Source: Xiphydria camelus
Lineage: Eukaryota > Arthropoda > Insecta > Hymenoptera > Xiphydriidae
Direction of reading: 5' to 3'
NCBI GenBank assembly: GCA_963678675.1
Contig: OY783192.1
Span: 258,001-322,000, forward strand
Length of the DNA: 64,000 nt
The notes beneath the pieces were generated by a model. That model was not told the DNA's origin, did no database searches, and was given only the letters and a program-made list of their open reading frames with translations. Shown here one piece after another: positions 25,470-38,128 of the stretch; positions within the stretch are counted from its first letter, which is position 1, and each line of letters starts with the position of its first letter. The position numbers and the translations under genes are program-made.

Positions 25470-25909
25470 TCTTCGCTATGTCATAGGAAGTCGATATCCA
25501 AACAGTACCACGCATCTTTGTCTTTAATATTCATTAAGCTCTACGTTAGGGTAATACTTGAATAGATCCATCATAATATGCAATTTATTCGGTAGTTCCC
25601 TAGTATTTAATACCCACGACCTCCATATAAAAAGGGACTGATTTAGAAACACAAGTGACTCACATATGTTACAATGAAATCGATATACAACTCGACATTC
25701 GTTGTCCCCTTAATTTAAGAAAATATGTTTACTATTAATGACTCGGTCGAGACACTCAACATTTCAGCCCGTCCAAAACTTTGTTTATCGAGCCTTCCAC
25801 GAGATTAAAAGCTCGTCCTATTTCTGGAAGAGAGTAAACTTCGTGTTGACGCGGGGTGATTAAAGGACGAAAGAACATTGCTACGAGCGGCGAAAATGAC
25901 ATATTATAT

Positions 25910-26166
25910 GGATAACGTTTATTGATAGGGAACCAAGCGCCAATTGCGTATTTGGCGCTTGGTTAACTTTCAATTAGCATTGTCCGGTTTTAGTTTTTAT
26001 AAGATAAGATTACGCGTAGTTTCTAGGTAGATAAAATTTTTATCTACCTAGAAACTACGCATAATCTTATCTTATAAAAATTAAAACCGGACAATATGCT
26101 AATTGAAAGGTAACCAAGCGCCAAATACGTAATTGGCGCTTGGTTCCCTATCAATAAACGTTATCC
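25910..26166. mobile_element. 257-base near-perfect palindrome with a hairpin in each arm
   Basis: The axis is at 26037: GGTAGATAAAA and TTTTATCTACC flank a single base. Arms of about 125 bases end in GGATAACGTTTATTGATAGG and CCTATCAATAAACGTTATCC, with very few mismatches. Inside each arm AACCAAGCGCCAA-type and TTGGCGCTTGGTT sequence forms its own hairpin, so extruded DNA or RNA would be branched. ATTATAT occurs just outside both ends and may be a target duplication. Non-coding. The low divergence between arms suggests recent origin or arm correction. Confidence 0.85.
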
Positions 26167-26540
26167 AATTATTATATGTAGACGTCTCGTTGTAGAGAAG
26201 CTAGAACTAAACATATAGTCATTTCTTTAGAATTTGTCATATCGTGCATCTGGTTTCAATCCCCGTTCCGATACAGCGAAAACGCTTCGTGTGCCCGTCT
26301 TCCACACGCCCATTCACGACTTACGTAAAGTCCTCGAAAGCTTACTCCGTTGCCGCGAATTACTGGTCTAATAATATTAGTCTATTGAAACAGGTGATCG
26401 CGTTTTCGAGGATCCGGTCTCGCCACGAGACTCTTTCCTATTAAACTGTAGTCAACGACGATCGAACGTGTAAATACACGTGATCGAAACTCTTCGCTAC
26501 TCGTTCATTCGCAGCGCGCGATAAGTCCACATAGGTCGAC

Positions 26541-26817
26541 TACATGTCGACGCTCGCAAATAAGAACATCGTATCTCAATTTTTGGCCAAAATGAGTTGA
26601 CATCACCTTTCACAATGTAAGAAATTCTTCTCTTTCAATTAAAACCATGCTTTCTAAATTATTTTTGCAAATATATGGATTAAAAAAAAAGTAGTTTAAT
26701 CGTATCTAATTTAATCGTAGGTATCTAATAATAAAACCTACACGACTTTAAACTTACTTTCTGAGAAACTGTCATTATTGAGACACGATGTTCTTATTTG
26801 CGAGCGTCGATATGTTA
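26541..26817. mobile_element. miniature element with about 38-base terminal inverted repeats
   Basis: TCGACGCTCGCAAATAAGAA (about 26547-26566) and its complement near 26790-26810 belong to 38-base arms that continue through CATCGTATCTCAAT/ATTGAGACACGATG. The interior is A+T-rich without a frame. This is a typical non-autonomous DNA transposon; I cannot name the superfamily. Confidence 0.75.
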
Positions 26818-28693
26818 TATCGAGAGACTCGTAGAATTTCGCGCCAAGAACCGAAGAAGAAACGTTCACTTGGTTGACAAAATGTAGCGATTGCAGTCCC
26901 CGCAATACTGGCCAACTGGCAGCGAGACTAGTTGGCGGGTGTTTACGTCGTGAAATTATCAAGAATTGGGGTAGGTCGGTGAACTGCAGCAGATAAAGCG
27001 CCACAATATCCGACCTGTGTACCTACGTCATTATTCATGTGATGTGCCGCTGGATTATGAGACCGATTCCAACGATACCACACGTGGCACATCGTGTCGA
27101 TCTCGAGCAAACCTCGAAGTTCCGTCTCGACCTTGAACTCTAGGTCTCTCCGCTCGATAAGATACGCTCGTGACAAAGCGATGATTTTGTTCATCCCCAT
27201 TCGCAATACGCGTCACGCATTGATCTCGCGGAAGAGAGGGGAAGCCCGAACGGACTCGCACGTAGACAGCGATAAGATGCCGGTTAGTTCGTACTGGTTG
27301 TAGCTGGGGTCCGAGTTGTAGTGACTTTTCCTTCAGGGGGTCGTTGTGATTTGACGAGCGTCATCGACGGTTTGCACAATAGAGAGAATATGACTAGATG
27401 TCTTTTGGAGCAAAAAAGAATCAAAGTGTTAACTATATACGATATATTTATCAAAGAAACTCGGTAGCATTTCGCATCAAATTCATACGCGCGAAAGAAC
27501 TAGCCAGTTTCTATACAGTAAAGTTCGGTATGAGAATCCATATAAACGTAAATATATCTTAATTCTGACACATTATTATGATCTTTTCATACTGGAAGTA
27601 AAGAGAGAAGGTGGAACAAATTACAATTTCCACTTCTGCGTTATTGTTGATGTCAGGACCCTCGATTATCCGACCGAAAGATTCATCGAGTCCCAAGAGG
27701 AAAAAGCGACTTAACGAGCATTCGTTAACGCTTTTCAAAGTGTCGATAGAGAATAGTAATAATGGTCACAAAGTAACGCGAGAAGAAAGCATGATTAGAA
27801 CCTCGTCAACGCTAATCGCGTAAACCATCGTGGGTAGTAACGCAACACACACAATAACGTTTTAATAATTCCGTTATTATCGTAACGCCACGTGTCGCGA
27901 CCAAACATTCGCGTAGCGCCCTTATCCGTCCAACAAATATTTAGAAGCAGATGACGGCGCTTCCGCACGATGCCATCATGCTCTTCGCGAGGATATTTAC
28001 AAAAGCGCCTACCGCGCGCATCTGACGTAGGGAAACACCTGAAGTAACCCTTGACGTTTGTCCTGTTGCTTCACAATGAGATCTGCAAGGGCAATTAGTT
28101 CCATCGTGGTGGTACTTGTACGTGTCGACGATGCATCGTCGAGCTCTCGTTACGATCGAGATTAAGCTAGGAATCCACTACAATCGATACGACATTTTGC
28201 GGTAAGCAGCCAATCGTATAGCCTTTACTGCATATCGTCCTATGTCCGATCTCAAGGATAACATTCTGCATAATTGGAATAACTAAATGTTTTTGATTCA
28301 TTCAATAAAACTCGTTTTATTTGTCGATGTACGTGTGTACGTCAGTTCAACTTCACTGCTTCGTTAAATGAATCGGAGTTGGTTTGTTTCAATAAAAGTT
28401 CTCGTTAGACGAACGGTGGAAGCATAGTGTTAATTATACTGAGAAAACAATTATTTAATTCATCTAAATTTTGAAGTTACGGTTGGCTACCTCAATGTAC
28501 AGTTATTTTAATAAATATTTTTAGTTGAAGCACAGCTAAGAATTTAGTTACCTCAATTAAATTTTAGTTACTCAAACTACATATTTGTGTGGAGATAACT
28601 AAGTATAAGTATATTTAGTTGGTTTACCCGAGAGATTGCGGTTGGCAGCTTTTTTTTTCAATGTATCTCCATTGTACACTATTAAACGTATGA
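26818..28693. other. unassigned DNA
   Basis: No exon, RNA gene or convincing repeat found. Open frames near 27.1-27.3 kb occur on both strands and look like a composition effect. Confidence 0.4.
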
Positions 28694-28846
28694 GTGTGTG
28701 TATTGCATATATAAATAAAGTAACGCCACCAAACTGGCTTCTTGGCAAAACTGGAATGCTAAATTCCTTATATATGTATACATACACAACACAAACAAAA
28801 GCTACAGTTGTGAAGGTACACACAAAAACTAGCGTATTTAACCGTT
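28694..28846 (+). repeat. interspersed repeat, copy B (uninterrupted)
   Basis: Homologue of the split repeat at 3530-3898, here continuous across the position where the other copy holds a fold-back insert. Shared blocks are AACGCCACC, ACACAAACAAAAGCTACAG and AGCGTAT. Confidence 0.6.
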
Positions 28847-30639
28847 TATCTCCAATTCCGCGAACTACAATATGATAAAAGCAGCAGACGAAAGACTTTC
28901 ATATTTTGCCGCTCGTCCCGCGGGTCAAGGTCACGCTTGTAACTACTTGCTCCCGTAATCAGAGAGAACGAACGAGCGAATCGAAGTTTCGAGAACGAGG
29001 AACGAGAAGATTTCGTTCCCGCTGAACTCCCCATCAAACGAATTAACCCTGATGCGCGAGCACGCTCCTTCTTCGGTGAGTCCGCACACACCGGGGGGTT
29101 ACCACGTGTCCTCGGAGACACCCGGGCTGCTCACGTGGGGTTAAGAGAAACACACAACGATTGTGACTTTCACCGACCGCGACGGCGAAATCTCATCGAA
29201 CTTTCGCGAATAGACTCCATCGATTCGTCGACTGGACCGGTCGAAATAAAAGGAATTCGGCCGGTGAAACGAACTTGCCCTCTCGAGCGCGTCGTTTCAC
29301 GGTCGATAGAAGCGTACAATAAAGGAGCGGCGCGCCGCATGACGCGTGCGCCAGGAGGACGACTAAGCGTCGCCACGCGTAGCCAGTTGCGCGGGCTCTC
29401 TCAGCGTAATCGATGCTCAAGGGTGACGGTTGTTGACAAAATATAATAAGCTAACGCGCCCCGTAGAAAAATTTAGACGTCCGACACAAGAGCTATAAGC
29501 GACGCTTGGACGCCTCTAAAGACTTTTTCTCGAGCGAATCGTTCGAAATTTTTCGCAAGCGCTTCTGGCGAGGATCCAACGTCCTTGAGAACGCCGCGCC
29601 CTCCGTGGAGCCATGGAAACGCGCCCGTTCGCTCACTAGTATGCTGGTTTTTCTCGAAACAGCACGATCACTTTCCGGCTCGTCCCTTTATTACCGATTG
29701 TCGCGCCGTGATGCTCGCGAGGAAGCGGAACCGAGCTAACCGTACGGCGTGAGTAGCTATCCGAGATAATACCTGTGCGCGGCACGCTCACCGAAGATGA
29801 GGACGGTAAAAATAGTACGACGTCACGGGGACAACACTATGCGCTAACGACTGGATATTGCACATCGGCTGCGTCCCTTTGTTATCGATTGACGCGTCGC
29901 ATGTTCTGAAAAAGAGTCTACGTAACCGCGATGCGACGCAGGGAGAAAATAATTGCGCGCGAAGGAAGCTCGGAATTAGAATGAGGTACGGGACGAGCCG
30001 CAATCGTCGCCGTCTCGTTCGCGCGGACCTAACCTATAACAGGGTAAAGCATATAGTTATTGACAGTTTAAGCAGACGAAATTATACAGTAATTGACTTA
30101 TCGCTCTCTCTTTCCATCGAATGCATTTGTTATGAGAGGTGGTCAATCACTGTGAGGGGGTCAACAACTGTATGCTCCACCCTGTGGGCAAGGAAAGGGC
30201 CGCGATAAATTGGCTGTGCATAGACATTTACGTAACTTTGGACTTACGCTCGATTGCGTCGTCGACTTCGAGGGGCGGCACTCGGAAGCGCAAGGGCACT
30301 TTGAGCTTTATGGACGCGTGACGAATACGCGCGTATGGGCTATATACCTAGTCCATCGATCGCGTAATTTCGTCATTTATTTTTCACGACTCGCGACCGC
30401 CATTATTGTACGCCTTTTTTCTCGACGTTCTCGTGAACGTAATTGAGAGAGAGAGTACGTTCTTTCCTCGGTATTTTTTCATGCGGGTAATATTTCTAAA
30501 GTTATTAGCGATTAAGCGCGGGCCTGGGCCACTATGGGGTACAACCAGTGCCCCCTTCTGGGCAAATATGGAACTTCGAAATGTGGAATTATTTTAGACA
30601 ACTGTTTTTGAATACTTTGCGACGAGTTTCTGAAGACTT

Positions 30640-30815
30640 TTGGATTTCATTTGATTTATAAAGAGACTGTATTCTGAGTACGAACATGAACTTGCACTTG
30701 GTGCATTAAGCAATAAAAATACTTTTAGGACTGTTTTGATGTATGTACTAATAGAACTCATTTTAAAATACAAGAATTCAAAAAGAACTCTTGGAATTTT
30801 CTGCGCTATCTAGGT
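30640..30815 (+). repeat. interspersed repeat family Z, copy A
   Basis: Aligns to about 50170-50389. Shared blocks are ATTAAGCAATAA, GGACT-TTTTGATG, AACTCAT-TTAAAATACAAG and AACTCTT, ending in CTGYGCTMTCTRGG. Left parts match more loosely. Non-coding. Confidence 0.6.
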
Positions 30816-30905
30816 TATCAAATTTTCATTAGCGCATATCTTTTTATCATTTTAATCATATACATTTGTGCAAATTTCATAAATCTCGGTTAGGATTTTA
30901 ATATA

Positions 30906-30971
30906 CAGGAAAGAAGTTTGGCCCTTCGTTCCTGTTACTTTGCACGGTAGCGAGGGGCCAACTTCCCATTG
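30906..30971 (-). repeat. GGCCCC-hairpin family, copy 5
   Basis: The arms AAGTTTGGCCCTTCGTT and GCGAGGGGCCAACTT pair with few mismatches. The centre read on the minus strand is GTGCAAAGTAACAGGAAC, so this copy is inverted relative to copies 1, 2, 4, 6 and 7. Confidence 0.78.
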
Positions 30972-31524
30972 CAACGTGCCCAGGTCTCCTATAGATTTCT
31001 TCGCCATAAATATCGACCCACAAGAGTTACCCTACGTAACAATTCTCGCATTAATAAAGTAAGCGCCATGACATTACTCCCCATGAACGTATAAAAAGAC
31101 CGGATATCATCGATTAATTAAGTTTCTCGTCGAATGTGTGACACATTGACAGATTTACTCTGAAATACGACACGGTAAAATGTCACTGGAGTAAAAAAAT
31201 CCCAACAAAGAGGTATTTCCGAGTTCGTCGTCCATTAACGAGACACGCGCGAGCGCGAGCGAGAAGGTCGGCAGCATGCCGGTACATTCCGAGCGCGCGG
31301 AGAAAGGAGTTCGCGAAAGACGGAGAGTGTCTGATAAGGACCCGCGCATTTGCCCGCGCTACGCTCGGCCTTCTCACTCGTACGCGCACGTGTTCTGTGG
31401 ATCGCAAGCTCGAAAAAGCCCTGTATATCTCCATATGACTAGTTTCCAACGGAACGTGTGATAAAATGCGTACAACTGATTATTTATTCGACTTTAACGT
31501 CGATCCGTCTCTCCGATGTATTTA

Positions 31525-31690
31525 CTACTCTCTATATCTGAACAGCCAAAATGATTAACAGTCAGCGAACAGTAGCTGATAATCGGTTAAAATTCTATCG
31601 TTGCAATTTTCCAACGCTATGTTTTTAGCCGACTATTAGCTATTATTCACTGATTATCGGTTATTTTAGTTGATTCAGTTGTAGAGAGTA
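31525..31690. mobile_element. fold-back element, about 166 bases
   Basis: Termini TACTCTCTA and TAGAGAGTA continue inward as imperfect inverted arms (GATAATCGGTTAAAA on the left against TGATTATCGGTTATTTTAG on the right). Non-coding. Confidence 0.65.
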
Positions 31691-31950
31691 GGTTCAAATA
31701 TAAGCGCGATGTAATCACCTCGAAAATTAAACGAGTGGTTCGCGCGATGACAAGTGGGACGTTAAGAATACATAGTAGGTACTATCTTCGCGAAACGTTG
31801 AGGATCATCGTTGATAATTTTACACCGGCGAGGATTAGTGAGAGAGAGAGAGAGAAGTACCTATTTGAAATACGTGGCTTTGTGAGGCACAAATGAAATA
31901 TTCAAAATGTAAAAAAAGGTAGAGTCAAATGGCGGGATGAATAGGATGTT

Positions 31951-32047
31951 TTAACCCTCAGTTGGCTTCGTGGGGTCCCAGACACCCCAATCCAAACGGA
32001 CCATCAACGTACGTTATACACATTTCACGACGCCAGTTGAGGGTTGA
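31951..32047 (+). mobile_element. piggyBac-like miniature element, TTAA family 1, copy B
   Basis: Begins TTAACCCTCAGTTGGC and ends GCCAGTTGAGGGTTGA: inverted ends with one intact TTAA and one TTGA. Aligned over its full length with 3182-3277 on the other strand. Confidence 0.68.
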
Positions 32048-32697
32048 CGCATATCGAGCAATCTCTGCTCGTCTCTTATAGGTAGATACGCGTGTCGTTG
32101 TTTATATTATATAGACGCATTAATCTTCAGCCTAAGAGCGATATCTGGTTCGATTCGAAAATAAAGACAACGATATCGATGAGTCGAGCGATCGTATAGC
32201 CTATACATTCGGTCAGTTGTAATCGTGGCGCGCGGAGTGACGACTACGTATATAAGTACGTTATTAATTTAATGCTTAATTAATATAAAAGTGTACGGAA
32301 TTTCGCGGGATTAACGAGAAAGGAGAGTCGCGATATTCTTTTCGAGGTAAGAGGTCGTTGGATAAGATTTTACGTTAATCACACAATCAGCATCGGACAA
32401 ATGGGTACTTGGCGAGAGTATATCGTAGAGGAGGTTCGACTGTAGGTCGATTGTCGGTTGGCATTCGTCGATCACGACGCGACGGTATAATTTTATTGAA
32501 CGATTACAGAAACGACCGAATCGGGTACTTCAGTAGAAATAAATGTTCCAATTTTACTAAAAGATTAATTCACGACTCTCGATTTGACCTTTGATTTCAG
32601 GCAATCTCATTGCATTATCATAAATTTGATGTAAGCTTTCAAAAAAGAAAACAAATTTCCAACAGGACGTAAAAGTTGGCATGTTTATAAAAGCGAC

Positions 32698-32817
32698 ATG
32701 GATGCTATCGTCAGTCATTCGATTAGATATGATCGTATGATTGTCGATATAACAGAATTTCTAAAAAATCTGCGGAAACGTACCAGGAAGAAATTTCTAA
32801 TTTGGGGCAAAGCGGAA
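32698..32817 (+). CDS. candidate alternative first coding exon, phase 0
   Basis: After a good acceptor (CCTTTGATTTCAG, ending near 32600) an ATG at 32698 opens 40 codons that run into a consensus donor GAA|GTAAGT. An in-frame TAA at 32632 makes this ATG the first in the exon. The peptide begins MDAIVSHSIRYDRM and ends basic (RKRTRKKFLIWGKAE). The phase matches the exons at 37163 and 46594, so it could be another 5' alternative for the exon at 60724. No family resemblance; the arrangement may be chance. Confidence 0.25.
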
Positions 32818-32979
32818 GTAAGTCATCGATTTTCAGTTATCATTGGTATAATTCATATGTATTTTCTTTTCTTGTTTTTTTTTTCAAATCAATGAGTATG
32901 TACATAAAGGAGAGTTGCCTGTATTAAACCGGCACCTAAATTGAACCTTCTGGCTATTTTAAGTAAATGAGCATTTCTA

Positions 32980-33775
32980 CTGATTTCAGAGATTTCGATT
33001 TTTGTCAAAATCTTAAGCGCTGATTCAAAAAATTATGCACTTATTAACATATAGATATACCCTATACCCTATATATTGACTATATCTCAAAGTAAATATC
33101 AAATATTAACGATTTTATGTACGAGAACATTTTTTTTTCATGGAAAATCATCGATATCTCGGCGATCCATTAAGATTTCCTCAATAAGTACATGATTTTT
33201 GGATTTTTGGTGGACATATTTTTTCGCGTTGATTACGAAAATCATTCATATATTGAGGAAATCTCAAAGGAACACCGAGATGTCCATGATTCTTTTATGA
33301 AAAAGTAATTTTTCCGAACATAAAATCGCTGATATCTCACATTTCCTTTGAGATGTGGACCTGATAACCACGATTTTCGGAATCAGCGTGAAAAAATACA
33401 TCGGATAGGGTGGCCGAGAGATCGATTTTAGAGATTTCAATTTTCGCGAAAAATTGAAAAATGTAAGGCAAATGCCTTAAGATTTTGACAAAAATCGAAA
33501 TCTCTGGAATCGAACTCTCGACCATCATATCTTATGTTTTTTTTTGCGCTGATTACGAAAATTATAGATACATTGAGGATATTTCAAAGGAAGACCGAAA
33601 TATCGATGATTTTCCGTGAAACAAATAATTTTCTGGTACATGAAATCACCAATATCTAATATTTCTTTTGAGATATCGTCAATATATCTGCCATTTTCGG
33701 AATCAGCGTGAAAAAATACATCGGATAGGGTGGTCGAGAGATCGATTTCAGAGATTTCAATTTTCGCGAAGATTT
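32980..33775. repeat. tandem and inverted repeat cluster, about 320-base unit
   Basis: 33373-33450 and 33693-33770 are nearly identical (both contain GGAATCAGCGTGAAAAAATA and TCGGATAGGGTGG); the offset of 320 bases holds for weaker matches upstream. Within the unit, CATCGATATCTCGG and CCGAGATGTCCATG-type pieces are inverted. An outer pair, GATTTTTGTCAAAATCTTAAG near 32997 and its complement near 33477, encloses part of it. Non-coding palindromic satellite-like DNA. Confidence 0.65.
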
Positions 33776-36700
33776 CAATTTCTACAGTGTTAAAAGATCG
33801 ACGTACGTAGTTGACTGATGATAATAAATCGCTTTGATTTGTTCTTTAAATGAAATAAAGTACGATTGTATAGAACTTAATAGAGAGAGAGAGAGAGGAT
33901 AACTATTTATTGTCACGCGTTCCAAGTGCAATGTCAGGGATATACGCATAACGTACTATTTTGTTATAATTTCATTTTTTGCACATCTCTCGCGATAAGG
34001 AAACAGGTCGCAGATTTATAGCGCAGTTGTACGCAATGCGAGGTTCAAGGGCGACCGTTAATTTTCTTCGATTGCATACTGCGCAACGACCGTAAATTCA
34101 TCGTGTTCTTTTCAAGAGCGTTTCGGCGAACTCCGTCTCGTATTTGCGGGCGCGTAATTGTAAATTGCATTTGCAAGAAACTTCATTGCCATTATGTCGT
34201 CATTTTACTGGATAGGAGAGGAATTTCGCACTTGTACTATAAGAGGACGTGCGATTGGCTTGAAAAACGTTAAGAGCTTTTTGGGATTTATAAGAAGAAA
34301 TGAAGTACCTAATTCTACGAAATCTCAACGTTATTCAATGAGAGACCCCGAGTCGAAATTTTGAATCTATTACGAACTTCAATGTCATATTATTACTACG
34401 ACTTGGAGGTTCAATATATATAGATACGTTCTAATTACTTTAAAGTGAAGATCCGACATCCCCAAATATATTTGCTCCGGTGTTCAATGCTTGAACAGAA
34501 ATATACAGAAAAAATCTATTCGGTTAAACATCTTTATTTGATGTGGTTTATAGACACATGAAAATAGATATAGATTTATCTATTGCGCCTGACAATAAAT
34601 CTCGACCGATAATTCCCTCTAAAGTAAGAGACTTGTGTTTTTCTCGTGGATGGACGTCGCAGTAAAGGTACACCACGTGGACGTGTACAAAGATCGAGTT
34701 AATTTTCGCGCGCGAGCGGTGAAATATTTTCACGAACCACCCCTCAGCTATAGATAAACAACGTTCGAAGCAGCGCGGCATCACGCGTTCCAATGTGCAG
34801 GGTTGCCTCGTGTCAAGAGGACGCACGTACCTAAATAGACGTACGTGACACTCGCGAATACGCGTGTCAACGAGAATGCGGAGTCCGCCGGTTATTATCC
34901 AATAAGACCCCCAACGTGTCACTCGTGGCAGTATTCCTCATCCATCGCTGTATATACATATATCTAGTACTTAATCTTTTGTAATTGCAGTATAAAGCCT
35001 GACTTAATGTCCGATTTACGCGTTTCGACTACAGTGAATGTAATCTTAATATTAAATATTTTTAATCAAAAAGATACTTTTTGTAACTACTATTTAGTTA
35101 CGCTTAAACTTACTCACAGAGCTTCATGAAAATGAATAGCAATAAAAGAACAAAGAAATGATGGAAACTTCTTGCTCGAAATGTTGCGAGACATTTTTTC
35201 GAACAGGTGGTCGAATGAGAACCACTGAAAGACTAAACTCGCGCGTGCCACCTCCGTGGATCATCGTATCTATGTGCGTGTGGCACGTGAACGATATGAA
35301 ATTCGCGTTCGAGTTATTTTGCCGGAAGCTAATTTGCCCCGGGAACTCTCTCAAGAGCGAGATAAAGCGAAGACGATGCACTGCAGTTGCATTCGACTTT
35401 TACCTACGCCTTATTACTTTTTTTTCGATGAGGTTGATTATCGGGAAACGGCATTAAAGATTTGTTCAGTTGACTCGAAAACGAAGTTGCGTTAACGCAT
35501 AATTTTATCTCAGCATTTAAGCTGATTACGAATGTATTAATAGTAGTTTCGTGCTCATTATATTTCGTTTCTCAAGCTGAAAAAATATAAACAATATGAA
35601 CGTACGATAGAAGACGGGTAAATCAGCATTTTGAACGAAAATTTTGGTTTTAAAGATCGTTATTTTTTGTGCGATTGGTTTTCCAAACTCGGATCGTTCT
35701 TTCTCGTTACTTCGAACTGGATTTAATATCCAATTGCAATTACTGCAATGAGACATCGCCATAAAACCGTATTTTAACGACTAAAGTAGCAAAAAAGTTG
35801 AAAAGGACTAAAAAAAAGATGCCACAATCGAACGCACTTCACGCTATTAAATTCTTGATCATGTGAAAATATTAACGCATACAAGGGAAATTAAAAGATC
35901 TCGGAAATTAAGTCTTTGATCACTTATATAGGTTCATTTACAACTCCGACAAAGTTGATCCTTTTCGTCAGCAAAAAAATGCTGCTCAATTGAATAATAA
36001 ATAATGTTCCCTGACATTGTTAGCGTTCATCGTCAAATTAGCAACGGCTTTATCATTCGACTCCTTCTCACCGGTCCTGACCAGTTCGCCGTGATGACAC
36101 AGAGCTTTTCGATCGTTATTCACAATCGATTTACGACAATTCCCAGTAGGATAACGGGGGGAAAGACAAACGACTAGATTGACCTGTTTGTCAATCATCA
36201 ATTGTATCGACTCGCCTCGATTTGTTATCGTTTGGCAGTGAAATTTGTCAAGTGACACTGATCGGGAATGACGTACGATTCCGAGTGAGAGAGGTGTGGC
36301 TTGATCGTCGAGCCAATTGAATTCAAGATGCTATTGACTTGGGAATATATAGATACGACAAACGATCATCAACTTTGCGGGCGCAAATGTCATTGAACGA
36401 CGAACATTGAATTTAATTTGTAAGGTGGTTCGAAATGAGGCGTTTAAAAGACGGAGATTATGATGAATCGATTTACATTTAGTACAATTCTCCGATTATG
36501 CAAGGTTTTTTCAAAATTTTCTGACTGTTATAGAGTATACTTATTTCGAAACGAAATGATCTCGATAACTCTTTGCAAACTCTTAATAGTGAAAATAGAA
36601 ACTCTTGAAGCGGAATTGATATATGTTTTAAAGATTTCTCAATAATTAACTGCTTTGATGCGAAATACAATGTGGGAATTTTTTGCAAAAGAAAATTAGA

Positions 36701-37081
36701 AGTATTATTTCATTCTTGATCTACTTTGTTGTATATGTATCGGGTCGTTACGAATTTACCGTTTATAAAATTCGAAGTAATCCGTAGAAATCCGTAGTTA
36801 CACTGAGAATCTCTCACTAAGAATATAAAATACAATCACACATCAGAGCAATTCTCGTATAAATAGAATTATGAAATAATACCAGGAAATTCTTCATTTT
36901 ACTTGACTTTATTCGGATATTTTTATAACCCGGAAAATCTCCCAACATTTCGAAATTTTCCAAAATTCCCTGACTGCCAAACACCGTAATTTTGCAATTT
37001 CGAATTCAAATTCCCAGCTAAATTTCTCATATTCCTCAACTTACAAATGATAAAGGAAGATGTACCAATTGTTTGTTTCAG
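33776..37081. other. unassigned DNA
   Basis: A+T-rich apart from a CpG patch near 34.7-34.9 kb. No exon or RNA gene that I can support. If the exon at 32698 is real, this is intron. Confidence 0.4.
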
Positions 37082-37162
37082 ATCGATCTGTCCTTTGCTT
37101 TTGGAATTCTGTGAATTCGTCGAGGTTTAGAAACTCTAACTTTAGTAATATAACCCGTAAAA

Positions 37163-37378
37163 ATGACATCCGCGACATCGTACTATCACGTGGCTGTCCA
37201 CTTTCATGGACATCATCACAATGTCGAAGTGAAGTCGACGAAGGCAGTGTTAACGCTAACGGAAGACGTCCCCGGGACGGCGGCCGAGGGCAAGGCAACA
37301 CGTCGGGAAGTGCGATTTAAACGACTGAGATGGCGCGATATGGAGGATCAGCCATCGACGAGCGGGATGCAAAAGAAG
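37163..37378 (+). CDS. alternative first coding exon of unrecognised gene
   Basis: The exon opens after a clean acceptor (TTGTTTGTTTCAG, exon from 37082), so a non-coding exon must lie upstream. The first ATG, at 37163, follows an in-frame TAA at 37151. The 72 codons (MTSATSYYHVAVHFHGHHHN..., then EVRFKRLRWRDMEDQPSTSG, MQKK) end exactly at AAG|GTAAGA in phase 0. The peptide is His-rich at first, then basic. The next plus-strand coding exon with a phase-0 acceptor is at 60724, and the end MQKK parallels the FSKKK end of the exon at 46594. I infer alternative promoters of one gene, but cannot exclude a separate gene. No domain recognised. Confidence 0.5.
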
Positions 37379-38021
37379 GTAAGAAGAATTGGACTACTTA
37401 TTTTTTTTCCGAATGTGGTTCGAGGTACCTTGTCGATTATAAAAGTGTCTTATATTGCTTAATTCGAAAGCAAAGCGTAGGAAAAAAAAGAACCAAAATT
37501 CAACAAACAGGTGCAGGCCACTTGCAGTGGGGCTTAAAAAATAGACAATGGCTATATCCATGGTGGATCTTTCCTATGTCGAGTGTACACACATACTTAC
37601 TGTACTATAATATAGGTATAGAGTCAAAGTGAAGAAATTTGTCATCGAAATCATACGATTGCAATTGAGATCACCAATGTAACCCCGGTGCATACTCCGA
37701 TCAGACGAGGGCGATCGCGAAGGATGGAGAGTGCACGATAGAGACGCTCTTACGCTATTGCATCAGGGTTGCATCGACGTTCTAATTCACACTCGCATGA
37801 TCAGCGTGATAAATTTTCTCACTCTTATACCACTATATACTATCATAGATACTATATTATATTATAATATATTGAGTCAGGTAATTGCAGTACAAATATA
37901 CATTAATATCGAGATTCGAGTTTGAATAATTTCACGAGAGACCAATGCAAAATAGAATATCGATCACCAAAAATCCAAATAAAAAACCATTAGAATGCAT
38001 TTCCGCCTAATCTAAGATGAA

Positions 38022-38128
38022 GCATTCGATACAGGGAAGACCGGAGGAAGCTGGCCTCTCGCTGCCACGGAAAGTAGTGGAAACGAGGGGCCAGCGCCCC
38101 CATTGACGTCCCAATCTCCCGTATTCAA
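38022..38128 (+). repeat. GGCCCC-hairpin family, copy 6
   Basis: The core GCTGGCCTCTCGCTGCCACGG and GTGGAAACGAGGGGCCAGC. The inner stem CCAC/GTGG encloses GGAAAGTA. Outer sequence CATTCGATACAGGGA pairs with TCCCGTATTCAATG after unpaired stretches, extending the structure to about 107 bases. Confidence 0.75.

Noticed and set aside
28434..28670. Possible fold-back beginning ACTGAGAAAACAATTATTT and ending in a T-tract plus CAATGT
   Set aside because: Only the ends and a GGTTGGC block pair; too weak to list as an element.
32150..32175. GGTTCGATTC resembling a tRNA B box
   Set aside because: No A box or cloverleaf at the required spacing on either strand.
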